This document shows, one piece after another, positions 24,520 through 33,430 of a stretch of DNA of 64,000 nucleotides. The stretch covers positions 1-64,000 of the forward strand of contig JBCDFV010000006.1 in NCBI GenBank assembly GCA_039177555.1, given 5' to 3'. A model generated the notes under the pieces. The model saw only the letters and a list, made by a program, of their open reading frames with translations, did no database searches and had not been told where the DNA came from. This DNA comes from JANQGH01 sp039177555 (GTDB lineage Bacteria; Pseudomonadota; Alphaproteobacteria; DSM-16000; Inquilinaceae). Each line of letters starts with the position of its first letter. Position 1 is the first letter of the stretch. A program made the position numbers and the translations under genes.

Positions 24520-26085
24520 ATGCCGCTTTTTGGTCCCCCACTCGATACCGATAAGCCCTTCAAGCTGATCGGTCTTCTGGAAGCTGGCCTCAAGGCTCAC
24601 CCCGACGAAATCGCGCTGGTGTCGACCAAGAACAGCTGGACCTGGCGGCAACTGGACAAGGCCAGCGACCGCTATGCCGCCCATCTCTACGCACTTGGCA
24701 TTCGCAAGGGCGATCGGGTGGCGTCCCTGATGCCGAACCGGGATGCGTTGGTCATCCACTATCTCGGCTGCATCAAGGGCGGGTTCGTCGCCGTGCCGCT
24801 GAACTATCGCTACATGCCGCCGGAGATCGACCATGCCCTGGCGCTGACCAAGTCGAAGATCCTGCTGGCCCATATCGAGCGTGATGCCGATTTGGCCGCG
24901 TCGCAGGAGGTGCCCAAGCTGCCCCTGGGCGTGATCCGCTACGGTGCGGGCGAAGGCGACGGCAGCTTTGAGGCCATGCTGCTGAAGGAGCCGCCGGAGG
25001 TGACGTTGGAGGCGCCCGAACCGAGCGATCCTGTCTTCATCTTCTTCACCTCCGGCAGCACCGGCAAGCCGAAGGGCGTGACCCATACCCATGAGACGTT
25101 CGGCTGGATGCTGACCGCCGCCATCCAGGGCTACGAGGTCACGCCGGACGACGTCGTCCTACCCGGCTCGTCCATGTCCCATCTCGGCGGGCATATGCAC
25201 TCGCTGATGGTGTTGGCCGTCGGCGGCAAGTCCCTGGTCGCCCGGACCTTCGATCCCGACGAGCTGCTGTGGCTGCTGCGAGAGCACCGGCCGACGCTCT
25301 TGTGGATGCTACCGTCCGCCTTGATCGGCCTGATGCAGGAACACGGCGCGAAGCATGAGGACTTCACCTCGCTGCGCTTGTGCGTTTCCGGCGGCGACAA
25401 GGTCCCGGCGGAGTTGGAGCGCGAGTTCACCGACATGGTCGGCTTTCCGATCGACGAGATCTACGGCATGTCGGAAATCGGCATCTCGAACCTCAATCCG
25501 GTCTCCGGCGAGAACAGACTGGGCTCGGTAGGGCCGGCCAACGCGGGCTATGGCCTCTCCATCCGCGACGATGACGGCAACGAGCTGGGGGTCGGCGAGG
25601 AAGGACGGCTGTGGGTCCAGTCGCCGGTCAATATGATCGGCTATTGGGACAATCCGACGGCGACGGCGGAAACCATCGTCGATGGCTGGCTGGATACCGG
25701 CGACGTCATGAGAGCGGACGAAGACGGCTATCTGTGGTTCTGCGGCCGTAAGAAGCAGATCATCGTGCATGACGGCTCCAACATCTGCCCGCAGGAGGTC
25801 GAGGAATCCTTGATCGAGCACCCGGCCGTGCGCGGCGTCGGCGTCGTCGGCGTGCATCATCTGGTCCATGGCGAGAACGTCCGCGCCTATGTGACGCTGA
25901 TGGAGGACGCCGACACGCCGCAAATGCAGGAGCTGATCGAGTTCTCGCGCGCCCGCGTCGGCTACAAGGCGCCGGAAATGATCGAGTTCCTGGAGGAAAT
26001 GCCGATGAACGCTACCGGGAAGGTCGATCGCGTGACGTTGAAGCAATGGGCCGCCGAGAAGCACGGGGTCGACGTCGCCACCTAA
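24520..26085 (+). CDS. AMP-forming acyl-CoA ligase, tandem copy 1
   Basis: The 521-residue class I adenylate-forming enzyme activates a carboxylic acid as acyl-AMP and joins it to CoA. Motif A3 is intact (FFTSGSTGKPKGVTHTH). A5-like YGMSEIGI follows, then A7/A8 WLDTGDVMRADEDGYLWF with GRKKQIIVHDG, and A10 NATGKVDR with the catalytic Lys. It resembles fatty-acid, benzoate or crotonobetaine CoA ligases; the acid is unknown. ATG 24520 (MPLFGPP) is chosen because copy 3 starts MPLYGPS and GGAG lies six bases upstream; a GTG at 24508 is an alternative. First of three tandem paralogues. Confidence 0.9.
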   Translation: MPLFGPPLDTDKPFKLIGLLEAGLKAHPDEIALVSTKNSWTWRQLDKASDRYAAHLYALGIRKGDRVASLMPNRDALVIHYLGCIKGGFVAVPLNYRYMPPEIDHALALTKSKILLAHIERDADLAASQEVPKLPLGVIRYGAGEGDGSFEAMLLKEPPEVTLEAPEPSDPVFIFFTSGSTGKPKGVTHTHETFGWMLTAAIQGYEVTPDDVVLPGSSMSHLGGHMHSLMVLAVGGKSLVARTFDPDELLWLLREHRPTLLWMLPSALIGLMQEHGAKHEDFTSLRLCVSGGDKVPAELEREFTDMVGFPIDEIYGMSEIGISNLNPVSGENRLGSVGPANAGYGLSIRDDDGNELGVGEEGRLWVQSPVNMIGYWDNPTATAETIVDGWLDTGDVMRADEDGYLWFCGRKKQIIVHDGSNICPQEVEESLIEHPAVRGVGVVGVHHLVHGENVRAYVTLMEDADTPQMQELIEFSRARVGYKAPEMIEFLEEMPMNATGKVDRVTLKQWAAEKHGVDVAT

Positions 26086-26136
26086 GCAGGGCCTCACTCA
26101 CCGCCAGAGCCGCCCGAAACCTTCAAGGAGCCAGCC

Positions 26137-27702
26137 ATGACGCTTCACGGACGTTCCGCCGATACCATCTCGCCGGTCGATGTGACGCGCCTGCTGGACA
26201 GGGGATTGAGCGCCCATCCCGACGAGATCGCGGTTGTCTCGACTAAGAACAGCTGGACCTGGCGGCAGCTTGACAAGGCAAGCGATCGCTACGCAGCGCA
26301 TCTCTACGCGCTTGGCATACGAAGGGGCGACCGCGTCGCCTCGCTGATGCCGAACCGGGATGCGCTGGTCATTCACTATCTCGGCTGCCTGAAGGCCGGT
26401 TTCATCGCCGTGCCGCTGAACTATCGCTACATGGCGCCGGAGATCGATCACGCCCTGTCGCTCACCCGCGCGAAGGTGCTTCTGGCGCATGTCGAGCGGG
26501 ACGCGGACCTGGCGGCATCGGCCGAGGTTCCCAAACTGCCGCTCGGCGTCATCCGCTATGGCGCCGGCGAGGGCGACGACAGCTTCGAGGCCATGCTGGA
26601 AAAGCAAGCGCCGGACGTCGACCTGCAGAAACCGGCGACATCCGACCCGGCCATTATCTTCTTCACCTCCGGCAGCACGGCCAAGCCAAAGGGGGTCACG
26701 CATACTTTCGCGACGCTTGGCTGGATTCTCGCGACACTGGTCGCCGGCTACGAGGTGACGCCGAGGGACGTCATTCTTTCGGCGTCATCCATGTCGCACA
26801 TCGGATCGTTCATGCATGCCTTCATGATCCTCGCGAACGGCAGCAAGGTGGTGCTTCCTCGGCAGTTCGATCCCGACGAAGCGCTGTGGCTGCTGCGCCA
26901 TCACGCGCCGACGATTTTTCTGATGCTGCCGGCACCGTTGTTCGGTGTTGTGCGCCACCCCGACGCAAAACATGAGGATTTCGCGTCGGTTCGCCTGTGC
27001 GTCTCGGGCGGCGACAAGGTGGCGGCGGAGCTGGAACGAGAGTTCGAACAGCTTGCCGGCATTCCGATCGACGAGTGTTACGGCATGTCCGAAATCGGCA
27101 TTTCCAACATGAACCCGCCGTCCGGCGTGAACAAGCCGGGCTCGGTCGGGCCCGCCAATGTCGGCTACGACCTGTCCATCCGGGACGACGACGGCAACGA
27201 GGTCGGCCCCGGCGCAGACGGCCGCATGTGGGTCAAGTCGCCGGCCAACATGGTCGGCTATTGGGACAACCCGACCGCAACGGCCGAGACCATCGTCGAC
27301 GGCTGGCTGGATACCGGCGACGTGGTGCGCGCGGATGAGGACGGCTATGTCTGGTTTCGCGCGCGCAAGAAGCAGATCATTATCCACGACGCCTCCAACG
27401 TCAGCCCGCAGGAGGTCGAGGAGAGCCTGGTTGAGCATCCTTCGGTCGCCAACGCCGGGGTCGTCGGCGTGCACGACCTGATCCATGGCGAAAACGTCTG
27501 GGCCTATGTCGAACTGGTGGATGGAGCGGAAGCCGCCAAGGCAGAGGATCTGATCGCGTTCTCCCGCCAACGCGTGGGCTACAAGGCGCCGGAGGTCATC
27601 GTGTTTCTCGACGACATGCCGATGAACGCCACCGGCAAGACCGACCGCGTGAGGCTAAAGCGCTGGGCGGCCGAGCGGCACGACGCCGAAACCGCGGCCT
27701 GA
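26137..27702 (+). CDS. AMP-forming acyl-CoA ligase, tandem copy 2, altered A3 loop
   Basis: This 521-residue paralogue of copy 1 lies 51 bases downstream with AAGGAG before ATG 26137. Most of the first 170 residues are nearly identical to copy 1 (for example KNSWTWRQLDKASDRYAAHLYALGI). The nucleotide-binding A3 loop reads TSGSTAKPKG: residue 182 is Ala (codon GCC, 26680-26682) where copies 1 and 3 have Gly, a one-base change that breaks a near-invariant position. A10 NATGKTDR is intact. The enzyme may have reduced or altered activity. The substrate is unknown. Confidence 0.9.
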   Translation: MTLHGRSADTISPVDVTRLLDRGLSAHPDEIAVVSTKNSWTWRQLDKASDRYAAHLYALGIRRGDRVASLMPNRDALVIHYLGCLKAGFIAVPLNYRYMAPEIDHALSLTRAKVLLAHVERDADLAASAEVPKLPLGVIRYGAGEGDDSFEAMLEKQAPDVDLQKPATSDPAIIFFTSGSTAKPKGVTHTFATLGWILATLVAGYEVTPRDVILSASSMSHIGSFMHAFMILANGSKVVLPRQFDPDEALWLLRHHAPTIFLMLPAPLFGVVRHPDAKHEDFASVRLCVSGGDKVAAELEREFEQLAGIPIDECYGMSEIGISNMNPPSGVNKPGSVGPANVGYDLSIRDDDGNEVGPGADGRMWVKSPANMVGYWDNPTATAETIVDGWLDTGDVVRADEDGYVWFRARKKQIIIHDASNVSPQEVEESLVEHPSVANAGVVGVHDLIHGENVWAYVELVDGAEAAKAEDLIAFSRQRVGYKAPEVIVFLDDMPMNATGKTDRVRLKRWAAERHDAETAA

Positions 27703-27760
27703 TTGCCTGGCGTCGCGCAACGAGCCTCGATCTCGGTCACCACAGACGCGGAAAACGCCA

Positions 27761-29323
27761 ATGCCTCTCTACGGTCCCTCGAACGCTGGTGAGAAGCCAG
27801 TCGACATCCCAAACCTGCTTGACATAGGTCTCGAACGACACCCCGATGCGATCGCGGTCTTGTCCACGAAGAACAGCTGGACCTGGCGCCAGCTCGATAG
27901 GGCCAGCAATCGCTATGCGTCACATCTCCACGCCAAGGGGCTTCGCAAGGGGGATCGCGTCGCCTCGCTGATGCCAAACAGGGATGCGTTGCTGGTGCAT
28001 TACCTCGGCTGCATGAAGGCCGGCTTCGTGGCCGTACCCTTGAACTATCGTTACATGCCGCCCGAGATCGACCATGCGCTGGCGCTGTCAGGCGCGAAGA
28101 TCCTGCTGGCCCATGTCGAGCGCGACAACGATCTCGCCGCCGCAAAGACGGTCGCCGACCTGCCGCACGGCGTCATCCGTTACGGTGCCGGCGAAGGCGA
28201 TGACAGTTTCGAGGCCTTGCTGTTCAAGGAAGCGCCGGCGGTCGCATTCGACAAGCCGTCGCTTGACGATCCCATCTTCATCTTCTTTACGTCCGGCAGT
28301 ACCGGCAAGCCGAAGGGCGTGACCCACACGGTCAGCACGTTGGGCTGGATCGTGAAGACCCGCGCCAAGAGCTTTGGCATTCATGCCGGGGATGTCACGC
28401 TGAGTGCGGCGTCCATGTCCCATATGGGCGCCTCGATGACCGTCTTGGCGACCTTGGCGGTCGGCGGTAAGGCCCTGATCGCACGGACGTTCGACCCTGA
28501 AGAGGTGATCTGGCTGGCCCGCGAACAGGCGCCGACCTTCATGATGATGCTGCCCGCCGCGCTGTTTCGCGTGGTCGAGGACAAGCGGGCGCGGCACGAG
28601 GATTTTCGATCTTTGCGCCACTGCGTTTCGGGCGGCGACAAGGTGCCGGCTGAACTGGAAAAACGGTTCGCCGAGCTGGTCGGCATCCCGATCAACGAAG
28701 CCTACGGCATGTCCGAGTGCGGCATCCTCAACGCCAATCCGCCGGACGGGCCGAACAAGCCCGGCTCTGTCGGGCCGCCCATGGTCGGCTTCGTCGAGTC
28801 GATCCGTGACGACGACGGCAACGAAGTCGAAGCCGGTGTCGACGGGCAATTGTGGGCCAAGTCACCCTGCATCACGGTCGGCTATTGGGACAATCCCCAG
28901 GCGACCGCGGAAGCGATCGTCGATGGCTGGCTGAACACCGGCGACATGATGCGCGCCGACGCGGATGGCTATCTTTGGTTCTGCGGCCGCAAGAAGCAGA
29001 TCATCGTCCACGACGGCTCGAACATCAGCCCGCAGGAGGTCGAGGACACGCTGCTCGCCCACCCCGCGATCGCCAGCGCCGGCGTCGTCGGCGTGCATGA
29101 CAGGATCCATGGCGAAAATGTCTGGGCCTATGTGACGCTGGAGGACGGCGTGGAGCCTCCCCCGGCGCAGGAGTTGATCGAGTTCTCGCGTGCGCGCGTC
29201 GGCTACAAGGCGCCGGAACTGATTGAGTTTCTGGACGACATGCCCCTGAACGCCACAGGCAAGGTCGACCGCGTCAGGCTGAAGACGTGGGCTGCGGACA
29301 GGCACAACGCTGAAATGGCCTGA
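27761..29323 (+). CDS. AMP-forming acyl-CoA ligase, tandem copy 3
   Basis: This 520-residue protein has all the adenylation motifs: TSGSTGKPKGVTHT (A3), YGMSECGI, WLNTGDMMRADADGYLWF, GRKKQIIVHDG and NATGKVDR. In these blocks it is as close to copy 1 as copy 2 is, but it diverges more in the central acid-binding region (AKSFGIHAGDVTLSAASMSHMGA), which suggests a different acid specificity. Start ATG 27761 (MPLYGPS). A 58-base gap separates it from copy 2, so all three may be one transcript. No dehydrogenase or hydratase genes accompany them. Confidence 0.9.
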   Translation: MPLYGPSNAGEKPVDIPNLLDIGLERHPDAIAVLSTKNSWTWRQLDRASNRYASHLHAKGLRKGDRVASLMPNRDALLVHYLGCMKAGFVAVPLNYRYMPPEIDHALALSGAKILLAHVERDNDLAAAKTVADLPHGVIRYGAGEGDDSFEALLFKEAPAVAFDKPSLDDPIFIFFTSGSTGKPKGVTHTVSTLGWIVKTRAKSFGIHAGDVTLSAASMSHMGASMTVLATLAVGGKALIARTFDPEEVIWLAREQAPTFMMMLPAALFRVVEDKRARHEDFRSLRHCVSGGDKVPAELEKRFAELVGIPINEAYGMSECGILNANPPDGPNKPGSVGPPMVGFVESIRDDDGNEVEAGVDGQLWAKSPCITVGYWDNPQATAEAIVDGWLNTGDMMRADADGYLWFCGRKKQIIVHDGSNISPQEVEDTLLAHPAIASAGVVGVHDRIHGENVWAYVTLEDGVEPPPAQELIEFSRARVGYKAPELIEFLDDMPLNATGKVDRVRLKTWAADRHNAEMA

Positions 29324-29380
29324 CGGCGATCGGCCGACACAAGCAGTTACCGAACCAGTGATGTCGATAGGCTTTCGCGC

Positions 29381-29409
29381 TTGACAATATATTTCATGAT
29401 ATCATTAAT
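29381..29409 (+). promoter_or_regulatory. AT-rich promoter with palindrome for the VOC-ArsR operon
   Basis: A consensus -35 TTGACA (29381-29386) is followed after 17 bases by ATTAAT (29404-29409). The perfect palindrome ATGATATCAT (29396-29405) lies in the spacer and overlaps the -10. The block is the most AT-rich stretch nearby. An ArsR-family gene in the operon makes autorepression at this palindrome likely, but binding is inferred. Confidence 0.55.
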
Positions 29410-29442
29410 TATTCATCTATATCGAAATAGGAATGACAACGC

Positions 29443-29904
29443 ATGACAGATCAACCTCATCGCGCCACCCTCGCCTCCGCCGTGGTCTATAAGGACCCGG
29501 ATGCGGCCCTCGACTGGCTGGAAAAGGCCTTCGGGTTCGAACGTTCGATGGTCATCACCGATGCCGATGGCAATCTGGCCCACGCGGAGATGACGGTCGG
29601 CGAATGCTATCTGATGGTTGGGGCGGAATGGGCCGGTCATGTCGCCAGCCCCGCCTCGGTTGGCGGCAAGAACACACAGTCGGTCCATGTGCATCTGGAC
29701 GCCGACCTCGACGCCCATTGCGATCGCGCCAGAGCGGCCGGCGCGGAGGTCGTGCGCCAGCCTGAAGACCAGTTCTATGGCGACCGGGTCTATGCCGTGA
29801 AAGACCCTGAGGGCCATGTCTGGACCTTTGCCCAGACCGTGCGGCAGGTCAGCCGGGAACAGGCCGAGAAGGCCAGCGGCCTGAAGATCGAAGGCTGGAT
29901 TTGA
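29443..29904 (+). CDS. VOC-family (glyoxalase/bleomycin-resistance-like) protein
   Basis: The 153-residue protein has the two beta-alpha-beta-beta-beta modules of the vicinal oxygen chelate fold. The first is VVYKDPDAALDWLEKAFGFE with EMTVGECYLMVG; the second is SVHVHLDADLDAHCDRARAAGAEV with DRVYAVKDPEGHVWTFAQ. The latter carries the usual terminal Glu/His metal-site pattern. It resembles PhnB/YdfO-like members. The last four bases overlap the next gene (TTGA). It is the first gene of a three-gene operon with an ArsR regulator and an SRPBCC protein, a common combination of unknown substrate. Confidence 0.88.
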   Translation: MTDQPHRATLASAVVYKDPDAALDWLEKAFGFERSMVITDADGNLAHAEMTVGECYLMVGAEWAGHVASPASVGGKNTQSVHVHLDADLDAHCDRARAAGAEVVRQPEDQFYGDRVYAVKDPEGHVWTFAQTVRQVSREQAEKASGLKIEGWI

Positions 29905-30233
29905 AAGCGGCGTCCAAGCTCGATCAGACCCTGGCGGCGCTGGCCGATCCAAACCGCCGCCGGGTCGTGGACCTGCTGCGCGAGCGGCCGCGCCGGGCTG
30001 GCGAGATCGCCGATCTCGTCGGCCTGTCGCCGCCGGCGATGAGCCGGCACCTGAAGGCGCTGCGCAAGAGCGGCCTGATCGAGGACAGCCATCCGGAGTT
30101 CGACGCCAGGGTCCGCGTTTATCGGCTGCGGCCGCAGCCCATGGCGGAGTTGAAGCGCTGGCTGGAAGAGACGGAACAGCTTTGGACCGTGCAACTGACG
30201 GCCTTCAAGGACCATCTGGAGCGCAAGGAATGA
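29901..30233 (+). CDS. ArsR-family transcriptional repressor
   Basis: A 110-residue winged-helix regulator. The pattern is LAALADPNRRRVVDLLRE, then the recognition helix in SPPAMSRHLKALRKSGLIE, then the wing DARVRVYRL. Metal-binding cysteines (ELCVC box) are absent, as in the ArsR members that accompany SRPBCC proteins. The start is TTG 29901, which overlaps the TGA of the VOC gene; no ATG or GTG fits the fold. Translational coupling is likely. It probably represses its own operon through the palindrome at 29396-29405. Confidence 0.88.
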   Translation: MKAASKLDQTLAALADPNRRRVVDLLRERPRRAGEIADLVGLSPPAMSRHLKALRKSGLIEDSHPEFDARVRVYRLRPQPMAELKRWLEETEQLWTVQLTAFKDHLERKE

Positions 30234-30697
30234 CCTCGTCCATCATCGTGGCCCTGCGTGTAGGGGCAACACCGGCGCGCGCGTTCGACGTGTTCACCAA
30301 CGAGATCGGCGCCTGGTGGCGGCCGAATATGGTGTTTCCGTTCAGCCGCCGCGAACCGGGCACGCTGGCGTTCGAGCCGGGGCCGGATGGCAGGCTGGTC
30401 GAAACCTACGCCAATGGCGACACGTTCGAGATCGGCCGCATTACGACTTGGCAGCCGGGCGACCGTCTGGCCTTCACCTGGCACCAGGACACGTTCGAGC
30501 CCGGCCAGTCGACACTGGTCGATGTCCGCTTCGAGGCCGTCGGCGAGGAAACGAGGGTCACCGTCAGCCATTCCGGCTGGGACAGCATCCCGCAGAAACA
30601 CGCGGCGCGGCATACCATGGACGACGCCGTTTTCCTGCGCCGCCATGGCGAATGGTGGCAGGCGCTCTTGCGCGCGCTGAGGGCCAGACTCGGTTAG
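30230..30697 (+). CDS. SRPBCC/AHSA1-like domain protein
   Basis: A 155-residue protein with the START-like helix-grip pattern. The N-terminal strand leads into TPARAFDVFTNEIGAWW; RLVETYANGDTFEIGRITTWQPGDRLAFTW follows, and then TRVTVSHSGWD. A long C-terminal helix is present. It is the AHSA1 type linked to ArsR genes. ATG 30230 overlaps the upstream stop (ATGA), which decides the start over the frame's earlier codon at 30182. Ligand unknown. Confidence 0.85.
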   Translation: MTSSIIVALRVGATPARAFDVFTNEIGAWWRPNMVFPFSRREPGTLAFEPGPDGRLVETYANGDTFEIGRITTWQPGDRLAFTWHQDTFEPGQSTLVDVRFEAVGEETRVTVSHSGWDSIPQKHAARHTMDDAVFLRRHGEWWQALLRALRARLG

Positions 30698-30711
30698 GGA
30701 CACAGGGCACG

Positions 30712-31713
30712 TCAGCTTCGCGTATCGGCAAGCAGCGCGTCGATCTGACTGACGGTCCCGTCCGAGAGCGGACCGTAGGCCAATACACCGAAATTGTCCT
30801 TCGCCTGTGCCGGCGTGCGACACCCGGGCAGCGGGATCGCCCGGTCGGACTTTGCCAGGCACCAGCCAAGGGCGCCTTGGGCCAAGCTGCGGCCATCTTC
30901 GGTCAGCAGTTCACGCACGCCTTCAAGCGCAGCCAACAGGGTCGCGCTCGGTGATCCGTCATGGAAGTAGCGCAACCACTCAACCCCGCTGCCCCGGACG
31001 TCGTTCCCTCCCGCCGCCGAGCGGTCCGGACGGTGTTTTCCGGTCAGCAGGCCCATGGCCAAGGGTTGGCGATTGAATGACCATAGCCCCCGCTTCTCGA
31101 TGGCGCGAAGCATGTCGTCGGCCGGGGAAAAGAGGTTCATGTCGTGTTGAACCGCCACGTAGCCTTCAAGGTCCGCAAAGGCCATCGCGCCTTCGACGTC
31201 GTCGTTGCTCCAGCCGAAGCCGCCGATCTTGCCTTGTTCATACGCGCGGGAAAACGCTTCAAAAACACCCTCCGATCGCGCGACAGCATGGTGATTGATA
31301 TGGAACTTCACGAGATCGATGTGGTCGACGCCCAGGCGCTTGAGCGAGGCGTCGATGGCGGCACCGATATCTTCCTCACGATCGGTCAGCCCGACGATGT
31401 TGCCGCTGTCGGGTTCGCAGACCATGCCGGCCTTGGTACAGATGACGAAATCCTCGCGCGGCAGATCGGTTTCCTTAAGTGCCGTGGCGATGATCGTTTC
31501 GGCGTGGCCGGCGCCGTATTGGTCGGCCGTGTCGATGATCCGCACGCCCCGATCGAAGGCCGTGTGCAGGGTTCTCAGCGACTCCGCATCGTCGACGTTG
31601 GCCCAGCCGGTCGCCTGGCCGTTCCAATACTGCTCGCCCCCCATCACCCAGGTGCCGATCCCAATCCTCGGTACCGTTTTGCCGTTCCACAGTTTCACAT
31701 CATTCAACGTCAT
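30712..31713 (-). CDS. Aldo/keto reductase
   Basis: A 333-residue (beta/alpha)8 NADPH-dependent reductase. MTLNDVKLWNGKTVPRIGIGTW opens the barrel. The catalytic tetrad candidates are Asp in IIDTADQYG with its Tyr, Lys in VICTKAG and His in KFHINHH. LPGCRTPAQAKDN forms the C-terminal NADP-binding loop. The group is close to pyridoxal/L-glyceraldehyde reductase-like AKRs. Start ATG 31713 is preceded by AGGA. The longer frame to 32016 is rejected because the extra residues lack homology-like features. The substrate is unknown. Confidence 0.85.
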   Translation of the reverse strand: MTLNDVKLWNGKTVPRIGIGTWVMGGEQYWNGQATGWANVDDAESLRTLHTAFDRGVRIIDTADQYGAGHAETIIATALKETDLPREDFVICTKAGMVCEPDSGNIVGLTDREEDIGAAIDASLKRLGVDHIDLVKFHINHHAVARSEGVFEAFSRAYEQGKIGGFGWSNDDVEGAMAFADLEGYVAVQHDMNLFSPADDMLRAIEKRGLWSFNRQPLAMGLLTGKHRPDRSAAGGNDVRGSGVEWLRYFHDGSPSATLLAALEGVRELLTEDGRSLAQGALGWCLAKSDRAIPLPGCRTPAQAKDNFGVLAYGPLSDGTVSQIDALLADTRS

Positions 31714-32228
31714 CAATGCGTCCTCTTTTGCTTCAGGCTCGGCATTTGGTCCTGCGCCGAACGGTCGAAAATGGCGCGAAACCGAAAGGTGCCTTTCGCG
31801 GATGAAAAGGCCGCGTACGAAGACAAATTCGTGTGCAGACCAGATCCGGTATGGAGACACCGCGCGGCTGGGCCGCATTCGGGCAAGCAAGGCGTGAAAA
31901 AACGGGCGTGAAGAGTCACGCACCACGTTGACGGCAAAACCGGTTTTGCCGGCCGCCCTTGCCGATTGAAGGTTGCAACTGAAGCCGCTACCCTCGAAGC
32001 AATCGTCATCACGCATGGTGCTTGAACGATCCTATGGCCCGTCAAGTCCCCGTTCCAGATTCACGCTGGCCATGACCACGGTCGTCGTTCTGTCATTCGC
32101 CGAACGTTCGAAGATCTGCAACACTAAGGGCCGAGGGTTGGGCGCGCTGCTGCGACCATCTCGCGATCGACCGGCGTCCATTCCCCAGCCGCCGGGGCGC
32201 TTTCGGCGCTGAACTCGTCATTTAGGAC
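31714..32228. other. 515-base divergent spacer between AKR and RND genes
   Basis: No frame here is convincing. It contains a perfect inverted repeat, CGAAAGG-TG-CCTTTCG, at 31783-31798 (70 bases upstream of the AKR start) and a 10-bp palindrome, CGAACGTTCG, at 32101-32110. Either may be an operator. Promoters for both flanking genes should lie here. Confidence 0.4.
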
Positions 32229-33413
32229 ATGTCCATGGTTCCCCCAATCGCCGCCGCCTGCCTTCGGTCTTTTACTAAGCGGACTTGGTTTTTCGCGCTT
32301 TTACTGTGGATCGCGGGGGCGGCGAGCCTTGCCAACGCCCAGTCGGGCCAGCCGCCAACCGTAACGGTCAGCCCACCGCTGCAGCAGGAGTTGATTGAGT
32401 ATCAGGAGTTCACCGGCCAGTTTGCGGCCATTGACTATGTCGATGTGAGCGCACGGGTCAGCGGCTATCTGGACGAGATCCATTTCGAAGACGGCCAGAT
32501 GATCAACGAGGGGGATCTGCTGTTCGTCATCGACCCGCGACCGTTCGAGGCCGATCTTCGCGCGGCCCAGGCCGACGTGGCGCAGGCGCAGGCGCGCCTT
32601 GATTTGGCCCAGCAGCAGCTTCAGCGCGCCGAAGAACTGCTGCAGAACAACAACATCGCGGAGGCGACCTATGACGAGCGGGTCGAGGAGGTAAACGCCG
32701 CCACCGCCGCGCTGGACCTGTCGTCCGCCCACGAGGCCCTGTCCCAACTCGATCTCGGCTATACCAGGATCACCGCGCCGATCAGCGGCCGCATGAGCCG
32801 GCGGGAAATAAGCGTGGGTAACCTGATACTGGGCGGCACGTCGGGCAGCACGACCCTGTTGACCAACATCGTCTCGCTCGACCCGATCTATTTCGAGTTC
32901 GACATGAGCGAGTCCTACTATCTCGCCTATCAGCGTGCGATCGCCGCTGGCCAGTTACAGTCGCAACGCGACGGCGGGGTTCAAGTCAACGCAAGGCTGT
33001 TCGACGAGACCGACTGGCCGCTTGAAGGGACGATCGACTTCGTCGACAACCGCATCGACCGAACCTCCGGCACTATCCGCATGCGAGCAGTCTTTCCCAA
33101 TGCCGACGGCTTCATCACGCCGGGCCAGTTCGGCGTGCTGCGGCTGCCTGCCTCGCCGCGCTACGATGCCCTGCTGCTGCCGGACGAGGCGGTCTTGAGC
33201 GATCAGGATCAGCGTATCGTGCTGATCGTCAATGGCGATAATGTCGTTGAGTCCCGGGTGGTTCGGCCCGGCCCCCGCGAATACGGTCTGCGGATCATTC
33301 GCAGCGGCCTGGAGCCAACCGACAGCGTGATCATCAACGGCATGATCCGGGCCAGACCGGGCGCCACGGTGACACCCGAACCAGGCCAGATCACGGCCGC
33401 CGACCAGCCCTAA
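32229..33413 (+). CDS. RND efflux periplasmic adaptor (MFP, AcrA/MexE-like)
   Basis: The 394-residue adaptor has an export signal (WFFALLLWIAGAASLANAQ). The lipoyl/barrel halves are SARVSGYLDEIHFEDGQMINEGDLLFVIDPRPFEADL and LGYTRITAPISGRMSRREIS, and a coiled-coil hairpin (QADVAQAQARLDLAQQQLQRAEELL) lies between them. It bridges the inner-membrane pump encoded next to it and an outer membrane channel. ATG 32235 is an alternative start with better Shine-Dalgarno spacing (AGGA). It lies 17 bases before the pump gene, so they form an operon. Confidence 0.92.
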   Translation: MSMVPPIAAACLRSFTKRTWFFALLLWIAGAASLANAQSGQPPTVTVSPPLQQELIEYQEFTGQFAAIDYVDVSARVSGYLDEIHFEDGQMINEGDLLFVIDPRPFEADLRAAQADVAQAQARLDLAQQQLQRAEELLQNNNIAEATYDERVEEVNAATAALDLSSAHEALSQLDLGYTRITAPISGRMSRREISVGNLILGGTSGSTTLLTNIVSLDPIYFEFDMSESYYLAYQRAIAAGQLQSQRDGGVQVNARLFDETDWPLEGTIDFVDNRIDRTSGTIRMRAVFPNADGFITPGQFGVLRLPASPRYDALLLPDEAVLSDQDQRIVLIVNGDNVVESRVVRPGPREYGLRIIRSGLEPTDSVIINGMIRARPGATVTPEPGQITAADQP

Positions 33414-33430
33414 GCGCCGGACCAAGAGAC

